Shown here: positions 1 through 4,881 of the stretch, one piece after another
How positions within the stretch are numbered: position 1 is the stretch's first letter
How the letters are laid out: each line of letters starts with the position of its first letter
Assembly: GCA_049975325.1 (NCBI GenBank)
Contig: JBNGDW010000091.1
Span: 1-5,149, forward strand
Reading direction: 5' to 3'
DNA length: 5,149 bases
From: JBNGDW01 sp049975325
Lineage (GTDB): Bacteria > Cloacimonadota > Cloacimonadia > JGIOTU-2 > JBNGDW01
Made by a program: the position numbers and the translations under genes
The notes under the pieces: model-generated
What the model was told of the DNA's origin: nothing
Seen by the model: only the letters and a program-made list of their open reading frames with translations
Database searches by the model: none

Positions 1-1
1 A

Positions 2-112
2 AGTACGAAAACAATGAGAAAAATAACTGCCTATCATGATCTTGAACATAAAACTATCACGACGAAAACCGGGGGAGAGAAAATCTTTATTGACAGGCTT
101 AAATGGGTTTGA
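2..112 (+). CDS. Possible 3' end of a plus-strand gene, unrecognised
   Basis: Frame 2 is open from the window edge to a TGA at 110-112, giving about 36 residues that end in ...GGEKIFIDRLKWV. An internal ATG lies at 14-16 with no convincing ribosome-binding site, so the reading more likely continues from outside the window. The mix of charged and hydrophobic residues looks protein-like, but the stretch is too short to assign to a family. It converges on the alkD-like remnant that ends at 161. No clear hairpin terminator lies between them. It could be a chance open frame. Confidence 0.3.
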   Translation, partial: STKTMRKITAYHDLEHKTITTKTGGEKIFIDRLKWV

Positions 113-160
113 TCATTTATTTATAATGCTTAAAAACCACCGGTATTAATCTACTGAAAG

Positions 161-687
161 TTATAATTTCATCATTTTAGCCTTGAGTTTCTTGTCCATT
201 TTTTCCAGCGCATAACGGAAGCTTGTTCTGCTCAATTTTTAACATTTTTCTTCAAGTATTCAATGGTCTTTTCTGGATAGGAAAGATATGCGTATTTTAG
301 AAGCCAACCAATACCTTTCTGAATATGAGGTTCTCCATCTGAAATCAATAAATCTACAATCTTTTTTACTTTTTCATAGGAAACATTAACTTTGAAGGAT
401 TGTGTGGATTCAAGTAAACATACTGCAGATGCTCTTTTTACATAAGTTTTTTCTGCTTTTGCCCAAGTGAGTACTTTTTCATTAAAAAGCGAGGGAAATC
501 TTTCAACCATAGGGTTCAAAATGCGATAACATAGAATATCGCATGCTCCCCAATTTTTCGTATGATTGAAAAGCCAATCTTCAAAAGTTTCAATGTATTC
601 TTTTTTATAAGCCTTTCTGTGTTTTATCCATAATGTCACAATTTGATAGGCTATCCAGTCATCGATAATATTAGTGACAGACTCCAT
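161..687 (-). pseudogene. AlkD-like DNA-alkylation-repair protein, N-truncated and frameshifted
   Basis: The first frame (687 down to a TGA at 232-234) encodes 151 residues that resemble the HEAT-like-repeat DNA glycosylase family of AlkD, which removes alkylated bases such as 3- and 7-methylpurines. Residues W46 and D50 (NWGACD), R85 (KRASAV) and W128 (QKGIGWLLK) match the spacing of the Bacillus cereus AlkD active site (W109, D113, R148, W187) with a near-constant offset of about 60. The fold core is therefore present, but about 60 N-terminal residues are missing. After the apparent stop, another frame continues as LSRTSFRYALEKMDKKLKAK... to a TAA at 161-163, which is the family's usual RYALEK ending. 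One extra A in the A5 run (T5 at 236-240 on the plus strand) would rejoin the frames. No good ribosome-binding site precedes the ATG, which fits a truncated gene. A weak promoter-like pair (-35 at 789-794, -10 at 765-770, 18-bp spacing) lies upstream on the minus strand. Family is fairly sure; loss of function is inferred. Confidence 0.75.
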
Positions 688-694
688 TTTCTTG
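666..694 (+). repeat. 29-bp direct repeat, copy 1
   Basis: This segment matches 3317-3345 at 27 of 29 positions in the same orientation, including a 15-bp identical core TAGTGACAGACTCCA. It covers the ATG and first codons of the truncated alkD-like frame. The flanking sequence on either side does not match the other copy, so the repeat has sharp limits. Confidence 0.7.
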
Positions 695-1049
695 TAATCA
701 TTTACCTGGGTGCTGGATTTTTATTTTTCCAAATGCTGTATTTCTAGATTGCGAAAAACATCATAGTATCATCTATCCAATTTGTAGCAATCAAATACAC
801 AATCAAAACACCCAATTATATGCCAAACTCTTTCCTCACGAGCTTTCTTGTCTTAAGAAAAGATAACTCATACAAAAGTCTGTCATTGCATACTTAACAA
901 AATTTAATAACAGTCTACCAGACCTTCATATTTCACTTTCTTAGGCGGTTTAATTCTTGGCAATGTCTACGGAATGCATATTATTATTGTGTTTTTATGC
1001 ATATATGCAACTTTATAATTACATAGTCTAAAAAAAAAGTTGTCCAGTG
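695..1049. other. AT-rich intergenic stretch, no gene seen
   Basis: I find no supportable coding frame on either strand in these 355 bases. In particular, no further AlkD N-terminal coding sequence is recognisable upstream of the remnant. The stretch includes a 12-bp perfect palindrome TGCATATATGCA at 998-1009, about 40 bp upstream of the promoter of the exported-protein gene. A second weak promoter-like pair is TTGGCA (957-962) with TATTAT (979-984), 16 bp apart. Both are compatible with chance in AT-rich DNA. Confidence 0.5.
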
Positions 1050-1078
1050 TTGTTTTTAAGATGAAAACATGCTACAAT
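1050..1078 (+). promoter_or_regulatory. Sigma-A-type promoter for the exported-protein gene
   Basis: The -35 box TTGTTT (1050-1055) and the -10 box TACAAT (1073-1078) are separated by the ideal 17 bp, and a TG extended -10 element lies at 1070-1071. It is the best promoter match in the window. It points at the exported-protein gene and leaves a leader of about 150 nt that contains a 35-codon ORF. Confidence 0.6.
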
Positions 1079-1108
1079 TTAATAGCGATAATATTAGTCG
1101 GAATTTAA

Positions 1109-1216
1109 ATGATATACCAGAAACTTAAGATGATTGTTTTTATTGAAAAGCTCCAGGAATTCAATTTTAATTACATAGATGAAATTCATAAGCTCGAAAG
1201 AGTACTTACTTTATAA
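1109..1216 (+). CDS. Candidate 35-residue leader ORF
   Basis: An ATG at 1109 opens a 35-codon frame that ends with TAA at 1214-1216, 17 nt before the ATG of the exported-protein gene. The peptide begins MIYQKLKMIVFIEKLQ and ends IHKLERVLTL. It has no cysteine and no signal peptide, and looks amphipathic and helical. It lies wholly inside the transcript predicted from the 1050-1078 promoter. The upstream ribosome-binding site is poor (only CGGAA-like bases about 7 nt before the ATG), so it may not be translated. It could be a small protein, a translated leader coupled to the next gene, or a chance frame in AT-rich DNA. Confidence 0.3.
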   Translation: MIYQKLKMIVFIEKLQEFNFNYIDEIHKLERVLTL

Positions 1217-1219
1217 AAA

Positions 1220-1225
1220 AAGGAG
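1220..1225 (+). promoter_or_regulatory. Ribosome-binding site that fixes the start at 1234
   Basis: AAGGAG at 1220-1225 lies 8 nt before the ATG at 1234. The longer in-frame alternative, GTG at 1225, overlaps this Shine-Dalgarno sequence and has none of its own. The ATG start also leaves a textbook signal peptide, MKIINR followed by the hydrophobic core. Confidence 0.75.
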
Positions 1226-1233
1226 TGAAGTTA

Positions 1234-2733
1234 ATGAAGATTATAAACAGATTTGCATTAGTTGTACTGGCTTTAACGATGTTTACTTTTTTGGGAATAC
1301 CTGGCCTTGTTGTTGCCAAGGAGACTTCCAATATTCAGTTCGATTCCACGGCAGCAGAAGAAGAGGCTTACTGGTATTCCAGATATAACCTAGGAAATTT
1401 AACTATGACATCAGGAATGGGCTTGACTTTTATGCCCGATATGTCGATGGTTCAGTCCATGATTAAGATGGTTGATACCAACCCTGACGATGGCGATACA
1501 GCAGTACCACCTATGAACGCGTCATTGCTCAAAGCCTTATATGCAAGCGGAGATCCAAGTTTCACTATGAAAATAGATATCAATGATTTCTACACCCAAC
1601 GCTGGAATCCTTCGAGTTTTGATAAAACGATAACATCCAGAGCGATGGGATGGTCAATCATCAAAGAAGTTGAGTGGGCAAAGATGTTCCATGTCGATAG
1701 TCATTTTGGAAAACCCTATGAAGACTTTGGAGCACAACAACGCTTTTTGGGAATGATCTTGAATGTCGAAGCAAAAATGCAGGCTCAATACGCCCTTCAA
1801 ATGCTTATTAACAGTGATGGATATATTGCCAACAGCGATGGCGAAGTGGATTTTGTGGGTCAATGGGTCATGCTAGAAGCGTTAACCGACCTCGGCCATA
1901 CATTGGGAATGGAAACACTTCCTAACAGTGAAACCAATCGCTACTACGATGAGAATGGTTCTCACATGTTCGCAAAAGCAGCTGATATGCTTTTTGGACT
2001 TTTAAAAGAGAGAATCCCCACATCTGAAGAAGAATATTCCCTGGCTATTCAGGCTCTTACATGGTACGCGGCATCAACCTCGAACTTGGAAAACAAAGAT
2101 ACTGCCATTAACTTGATTAATAAATTTGGACACAATCTTGTCTGGTTAGATACAACCACCGCAACTGAAAAGTCCTTTGTTGTTCGCGGACTGATAGAAG
2201 CTTACCGCGTTACAAACAACAGGGCTTACATAAGTAAAGCAGTGAATGTTTTTGAGGAATTGCTCGAGCATTTCAACTACGAATATGGCTATTTTGAAGC
2301 CCAAAGTGTTTATACGATAGACGATATAGCCGTAATCATTGGTGCAATAAACAGTGCAAGATTGTTTGCCGGGAATGCCATAGATCAAGAGAAGGCCGAA
2401 GAAGTATTCACTAAGTTCTTTGAAAATGCTGTAAACAAGAGTGGTCTTCAACAGTCCGCACCACCAGTCGGAGTGAGAAAAGGTGAATTTGAACAACATG
2501 AACCAAGTTTATATTATGGATATCCTACGATCCCCATGCCTCCAATGGCTGGAGGAACAAATGGATTCGGTATAGCTCCTGTTTTTGCAACTGAAGTGGC
2601 ATTCAAAAATGGCGAATGGGTTGTTACCAATGCTCGCTTTGATACCGCTGGAGCAATGCATGCCTCTAACGAATTCATGTGGCTACACAACGACGAAATC
2701 AATGGCTTCCCCGAATTAAAGGATAAAGAGTAA
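1234..2733 (+). CDS. Exported helical-repeat protein with Met-rich N-terminal segment, function unknown
   Basis: The product is a 499-residue preprotein. Residues 1-28 form a signal peptide: basic MKIINR, a hydrophobic core, then GLVVA before KET, with a probable signal-peptidase I site after A28 and no lipobox cysteine. The mature protein has no cysteine, so it should be exported and soluble. Residues 57-80 are Met-rich (M58, M62, M67, M70, M72, M76, M79). Residues 130-400 are a run of paired amphipathic helices separated by turns with aromatic and glycine residues (for example YGYFEAQSVYTIDDIAVIIG). This pattern resembles an alpha/alpha toroid as in many glycan-active enzymes. The C-terminal 75 residues contain a motif-like stretch, GYPTIPMPPMAGGTNGFG and NARFDTAGAMHASNE, that looks conserved rather than random. 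I do not recognise the family and assign no reaction. Candidates are a carbohydrate-processing or scaffold protein, or a metal-related one given the Met cluster. The gene has its own promoter (1050-1078), and transcription probably runs through the 2876 ORF to the terminator at 2991. Confidence 0.85.
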   Translation: MKIINRFALVVLALTMFTFLGIPGLVVAKETSNIQFDSTAAEEEAYWYSRYNLGNLTMTSGMGLTFMPDMSMVQSMIKMVDTNPDDGDTAVPPMNASLLKALYASGDPSFTMKIDINDFYTQRWNPSSFDKTITSRAMGWSIIKEVEWAKMFHVDSHFGKPYEDFGAQQRFLGMILNVEAKMQAQYALQMLINSDGYIANSDGEVDFVGQWVMLEALTDLGHTLGMETLPNSETNRYYDENGSHMFAKAADMLFGLLKERIPTSEEEYSLAIQALTWYAASTSNLENKDTAINLINKFGHNLVWLDTTTATEKSFVVRGLIEAYRVTNNRAYISKAVNVFEELLEHFNYEYGYFEAQSVYTIDDIAVIIGAINSARLFAGNAIDQEKAEEVFTKFFENAVNKSGLQQSAPPVGVRKGEFEQHEPSLYYGYPTIPMPPMAGGTNGFGIAPVFATEVAFKNGEWVVTNARFDTAGAMHASNEFMWLHNDEINGFPELKDKE

Positions 2734-2875
2734 CATTTGCACCTTAAGTAATGATCACGTGGATATGTATCAAGGTTCGCCAAAGAAGTTAATAGTTCAA
2801 CAAAAGAGTCAAAGGTACAGGCAAGCTGAACTTTAACAGAACAGGGTCTTTTGAAAAAGAAGGAGGCGAATTTCC

Positions 2876-2974
2876 ATGAGTAAGAAAGAAAAGATACTTT
2901 TTTACAAGGAAACTTTCAAGAGGTTAGAGAAAATAAAGGAAGATTTGATTGAACATATTCATTATAGATTCTAA
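2876..2974 (+). CDS. Candidate 32-residue small protein with strong ribosome-binding site
   Basis: An ATG at 2876 opens a 32-codon frame ending with TAA at 2972-2974. AAGGAGG at 2860-2866, within AAGAAGGAGG, lies 9 nt before the start and is a near-ideal Shine-Dalgarno sequence. The peptide starts MSKKEKILFYKETFKR and continues as a charged amphipathic helix ending HIHYRF. It has no signal peptide or membrane segment. It follows the exported-protein gene by 142 nt and precedes the 2991-3016 terminator by 16 nt, so it is probably the last gene of that transcript. Family unknown. It could instead be the surviving 5' end of a longer gene cut off by deletion. Confidence 0.5.
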   Translation: MSKKEKILFYKETFKRLEKIKEDLIEHIHYRF

Positions 2975-2990
2975 TTTTTGAATGAAAGGT

Positions 2991-3019
2991 AAAATCGCCC
3001 CAACAGGGGCGATTTTTAT
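2991..3019. terminator. Strong, probably bidirectional intrinsic terminator
   Basis: An 11-bp perfect stem AAAATCGCCCC / GGGGCGATTTT (2991-3001 and 3006-3016) closes a 4-nt loop AACA and is followed by T residues in the plus direction. Read on the minus strand, the stem also ends in TTTT. It sits between the convergent small ORF (end 2974) and the htpX remnant (end 3031), so it can serve both. Confidence 0.85.
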
Positions 3020-3030
3020 ATAAAGCATTC

Positions 3031-3389
3031 TTATATCCCCAATTCCTTTCTCACTCCATCGGGTGAACGGTTTTCAAGGGTGGCAATTCTCATGTAAATA
3101 GGTGGATGTGTACTGAAAAGAGGTGCTGTTGCAGTATTGGCTGTGGGCAGTTTTTTGAGATAGTTGCAATTTTTCTAAGCGCACTTGCTACCCCTGCTGG
3201 ATTTCTAGTAAACTCCACTGAACGAGCATCGGCAAAATACTCTCTTGTTCGAGAAACGGCGAAAAGGGATAGTTTCCCTATAAAAGAGAACAGAGTGGCA
3301 AGACCGGCAACAACCGTAATAATAGTGACAGACTCCAATTTCTTGAGCATAAATGAAGAGTTGATAAATGAAAGGAGACGCTTAGCTAT
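3031..3389 (-). pseudogene. htpX: HtpX-type M48 metalloprotease remnant, N-truncated and frameshifted
   Basis: HtpX is a zinc-dependent inner-membrane protease that degrades misfolded membrane proteins. Only its C-terminal part is present. On the minus strand the frame is open from 3389 (after a TAA at 3390-3392), with an ATG at 3350. It encodes a hydrophobic segment (TIITVVAGLATLFSF...), then SRTREYFADARSVEFTRNP, the HtpX signature that carries the third zinc ligand Glu (REY). In this frame a stop comes at 3090-3092. In the next frame the family ending continues as LPTANTATAPLFSTHPP... to ...GVRKELGI and a TAA at 3031-3033. One extra A in the A6 run (T6 at 3151-3156 on the plus strand) joins the two frames perfectly. 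The HExxH zinc-binding motif and the first membrane segments are absent, leaving about 120 of the usual near-300 residues, so the product cannot be active. Its end abuts the 2991-3016 terminator. Confidence 0.85.
3317..3345 (+). repeat. 29-bp direct repeat, copy 2
   Basis: This segment matches 666-694 at 27 of 29 positions in direct orientation. It overlaps the first codons after the ATG at 3350 of the htpX remnant. Both copies are read in the same codon phase by their minus-strand frames (KKMESVT in the alkD-like gene, KKLESVT here). Confidence 0.7.
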
Positions 3390-3454
3390 TTAATAGAGCC
3401 TATTTTAGGATTCAGGTCATTTTTACAGCAGTAACTTGACACAACCTGATAAAT

Positions 3455-3483
3455 TTGAAAATCGGTCTCTTCAATGATAATCT
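3455..3483 (+). promoter_or_regulatory. Weak candidate promoter for the nitroreductase
   Basis: TTGAAA (3455-3460) is 17 bp from TAATCT (3478-3483) and 15 bp from the better-looking GATAAT (3476-3481). Neither pairing is ideal. An AATGATA direct repeat (3473-3479 and 3484-3490, 11-bp period) overlaps the -10 area and could be a regulator site or chance. A perfect TTGACA at 3436-3441 has no -10 box at proper spacing. Confidence 0.25.
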
Positions 3484-3524
3484 AATGATACAGAATAAAC
3501 TTAATTTAAGGGGAGGAATATATT

Positions 3525-4034
3525 ATGACAAAAGAAACTATTAAAAATATTAAAGAGAGGAGAAGTGTTAGAAAATATATTGATAAAAAAATACCGGAAG
3601 TAATACTGGAAGAAATAATTGACTGTGCCCGCCTTGCACCTACCGGTAACAATAGACAGGCCTGGTCTTTTTTAGTTATTACTGATGATAAAATAAAAAG
3701 TAAAATTGCTTCTTATACCCGATATGGTAGATTTATTGAGGAAGCTGGAGCCTGTATAGCTGTTTTTGTGAATCAAAATAAGGCTACTACTCCATTACAG
3801 GATGCATCAGCTGCTACCGAAAATATTATGATAGCAGCTAAATCACATGATCTGGGAACCTGCTGGGTTAATTCCTATAAAAAAGAATATTCGGAAAAAA
3901 TAAAAAAGCTGGTTAATTGTCCTCAGGATATGGAATTAATGACTCTTATGTCCATTGGTTATTATGAAGAAGATGATGTAAATATGCCTCCTAAGAAACC
4001 TTTATCAGAGGTAATGGTCTGGAATAAGTTTTAG
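3525..4034 (+). CDS. Nitroreductase-family flavoprotein
   Basis: The gene encodes a complete 169-residue member of the FMN-dependent nitroreductase family, cytoplasmic enzymes that use NAD(P)H to reduce nitro compounds, quinones or flavins, usually as homodimers. The family hallmarks are in order: RRSVRKY at 12-18 (FMN phosphate contact), LAPTGNNRQAW at 37-47 (isoalloxazine contact), the helix DASAATENIMIAA at 93-105, GTCWVN at 111-116, and the terminal IGYYEED...PPKKPLSEV at 144-163. Length fits the short nitroreductase subgroup. The physiological substrate cannot be read from sequence. AGGGGAGG at 3509-3516 lies 8 nt before the ATG. A hairpin terminator 26 nt after the stop makes it a single-gene unit. 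Codons are strongly A/T-biased (AAA, ATA, AAT, GAA), visibly more than in the exported-protein gene, which suggests acquisition from an AT-rich donor such as a Firmicute or Halanaerobium relative; this is inference. Confidence 0.92.
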   Translation: MTKETIKNIKERRSVRKYIDKKIPEVILEEIIDCARLAPTGNNRQAWSFLVITDDKIKSKIASYTRYGRFIEEAGACIAVFVNQNKATTPLQDASAATENIMIAAKSHDLGTCWVNSYKKEYSEKIKKLVNCPQDMELMTLMSIGYYEEDDVNMPPKKPLSEVMVWNKF

Positions 4035-4060
4035 AATTGATAAATACTTACCGGGAGAAT

Positions 4061-4082
4061 AATAGAACAGATTCTATTTTTT
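4061..4082 (+). terminator. Intrinsic terminator after the nitroreductase
   Basis: A 7-bp stem AATAGAA / TTCTATT (4061-4067 and 4072-4078) with loop CAGA runs into six T residues (4077-4082). The stem is AT-rich and so only moderately stable, but position and T-tract fit termination of the nitroreductase transcript. Confidence 0.6.
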
Positions 4083-4122
4083 AACAAAACAAAATTACGT
4101 CCATCGTTCCGCTTGGTCCATC

Positions 4123-4157
4123 GTCCAACGCTCGTCTTGCAACTCGCTTCGTCCATC
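4123..4157 (+). repeat. 35-bp dispersed repeat, copy A
   Basis: The segment starts GTCCAACGCT and ends GCTTCGTCCATC. It aligns to 4739-4771 with matching ends (10 and 12 bp) and a divergent middle that shares GCAA and differs by 2 bp in length. Confidence 0.6.
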
Positions 4158-4163
4158 GAATTG

Positions 4164-4200
4164 AAGATCGAGACTCGAGATCAGAGATCCGAGATCAGAC
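4164..4200 (+). repeat. GAGATC-type short tandem repeat
   Basis: The words GATCGAGACTCGAGATC, AGAGATCC and GAGATCAGAC follow one another with roughly 7-9 bp periodicity. The units are degenerate, so this is a decayed simple repeat rather than a designed array. Confidence 0.5.
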
Positions 4201-4270
4201 AAAAACTACCATAAATAACAAGAGACGTGAACCGTTGACCGTGAACCGATTGGAGCGAAAAACCATTGAT

Positions 4271-4408
4271 ATGCACCTTGTGAAACAGGTGGAAATGCTG
4301 CTTGAGGAACAGCAGGATATGCGAGCTGCGCTCGGATTTGCGCCTATGGCGGATAACACCCCTCGTCGCTGCGCGCCACTCCCCTCAAGGGGAGATTTAA
4401 GTAACTAA
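4271..4408 (+). pseudogene. Possible gene fragment inside the repeat mosaic
   Basis: An ATG at 4271 opens 45 codons to a TAA at 4406-4408. The first 27 residues, MHLVKQVEMLLEEQQDMRAA then LGFAPMA, look like a real amphipathic helix or coiled coil and stand out from the repeat DNA around them. The remaining residues are read through the hairpin repeat at 4379-4394 and are probably not native. No Shine-Dalgarno sequence precedes the ATG. Most likely it is the C-terminal scrap of a lost gene; a chance frame is possible. Family not recognised. Confidence 0.25.
4379..4394. repeat. TCAA-loop hairpin, copy A
   Basis: The stem CTCCCC / GGGGAG is 6 bp with loop TCAA. It shares loop, stem length and right flank (AAGTAAC, then TAAAAACATTG) with the hairpin at 4821-4836. 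No T-tract follows, so it does not look like a terminator; a REP-like repeat element is a better guess. Confidence 0.55.
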
Positions 4409-4574
4409 AAACATTGTCGGTTGTGGGTTGTTCGGAAGATCAAAAAAGCAAAACGAGAGTCCGAGAAGGACCGAAGGGACGAGAATCCGAGACCTTATGA
4501 AGATCGGGTATGGGGGCTGGGGCATAGGGTTTAGCAAGAGATAAAAAACGTCCAACGTCCATCGATAAACCATC

Positions 4575-4602
4575 TGACGCTCGGAGAGTGACGCTTGGAG
4601 AC
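4575..4602 (+). repeat. 14-bp tandem duplication
   Basis: TGACGCTCGGAGAG (4575-4588) is followed directly by TGACGCTTGGAGAC (4589-4602), with 12 of 14 positions identical. A further ACGCTTGAAG occurs at 4623-4632. Confidence 0.6.
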
Positions 4603-4738
4603 ACATCCTTTGGATGCTCACGACGCTTGAAGTTGCTTGATGATACATTCGCTCAAAGGCGCTCAGAGAGAGTAAGAACCTTCAAACACGAGAAGAACCG
4701 AAAAGACGAAAAACCGAGATCACGAGATAAAAAACAAC

Positions 4739-4771
4739 GTCCAACGCTTGCTACTGCAAGCTTCGTCCATC
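4739..4771 (+). repeat. 33-bp dispersed repeat, copy B
   Basis: This is the second copy of the 4123-4157 repeat. It contains an inverted repeat GCTTGC / GCAAGC (4746-4751 and 4756-4761) that copy A has lost or never had. Confidence 0.6.
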
Positions 4772-4820
4772 TAATAAATCATAAAAGTCAAATTCGCACT
4801 TTCCCCATGCTTCGCAGGTA

Positions 4821-4836
4821 CCTTCCTCAAGGAAGG
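4821..4836. repeat. TCAA-loop hairpin, copy B
   Basis: The stem CCTTCC / GGAAGG with loop TCAA is the counterpart of 4379-4394. The bases of the stem differ but pairing is kept. The right flank AAGTAAAAAACATTG (4848-4862) matches that of copy A apart from a 3-nt gap. In the plus direction AATTTTA follows, which is a poor terminator tail. Confidence 0.55.
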
Positions 4837-4869
4837 AATTTTATATCAAGTAAAAAACATTGCGCGCGT

Positions 4870-4881
4870 ATAATCGATTAT
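4870..4881. repeat. 12-bp palindrome ATAATCGATTAT, copy 1
   Basis: This perfect palindrome overlaps the stop codon of the minus-strand gene at the right edge. An identical copy lies at 4995-5006 inside that gene. It may be chance in AT-rich DNA. Confidence 0.4.

Larger units (their letters stand above)
4097..4771. repeat. Non-coding mosaic of short degenerate repeats
   Basis: No convincing gene covers this stretch. It is built from recurring short words: CGTCCATCG / CGTCCAACG (4097-4157, 4549-4564, 4739-4771), GAGATC-type units (4164-4200, again around 4715-4727), GTGAACCG / GACCGTGAACCG (4226-4248), and GAGAATCCGAG / GAGTCCGAG units (4455-4494). GGTTGT units occur at 4419-4435. Long open frames here are by-products of stop-poor repeat words. 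From memory, similar arrays litter intergenic DNA in Mesotoga/Kosmotoga-type genomes, which is the main taxonomic hint in the window. Whether they are mobile, structural or mutational debris cannot be told. Confidence 0.65.

Noticed and set aside
90..127. TTGACA (90-95) and TATAAT (122-127) as a consensus promoter
   Set aside because: The spacing is 26 bp, far from the 16-18 bp required, and no gene follows on the plus strand within 900 bp.
695..790. HtpX or AlkD N-terminal coding sequence directly upstream of copy 1 of the 29-bp repeat
   Set aside because: The in-frame reading meets a stop after 12 codons, and no frame shows HExxH or AlkD-like repeats.
998..1009. TGCATATATGCA palindrome as an operator
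   Set aside because: About one perfect 12-bp palindrome is expected by chance in a window this size, and it lies about 40 bp upstream of the -35 box with no other support.
1225..1233. GTG at 1225 as the start of the exported-protein gene
   Set aside because: It overlaps the Shine-Dalgarno sequence that serves the ATG at 1234 and has no ribosome-binding site of its own.
3106..3393. 95-codon plus-strand frame opposite the htpX remnant
   Set aside because: The minus-strand reading has clear HtpX motifs; the plus frame is its antisense shadow.
4164..4200. CRISPR-like array
   Set aside because: Units are only 7-9 bp, degenerate, and have no spacers of regular length.
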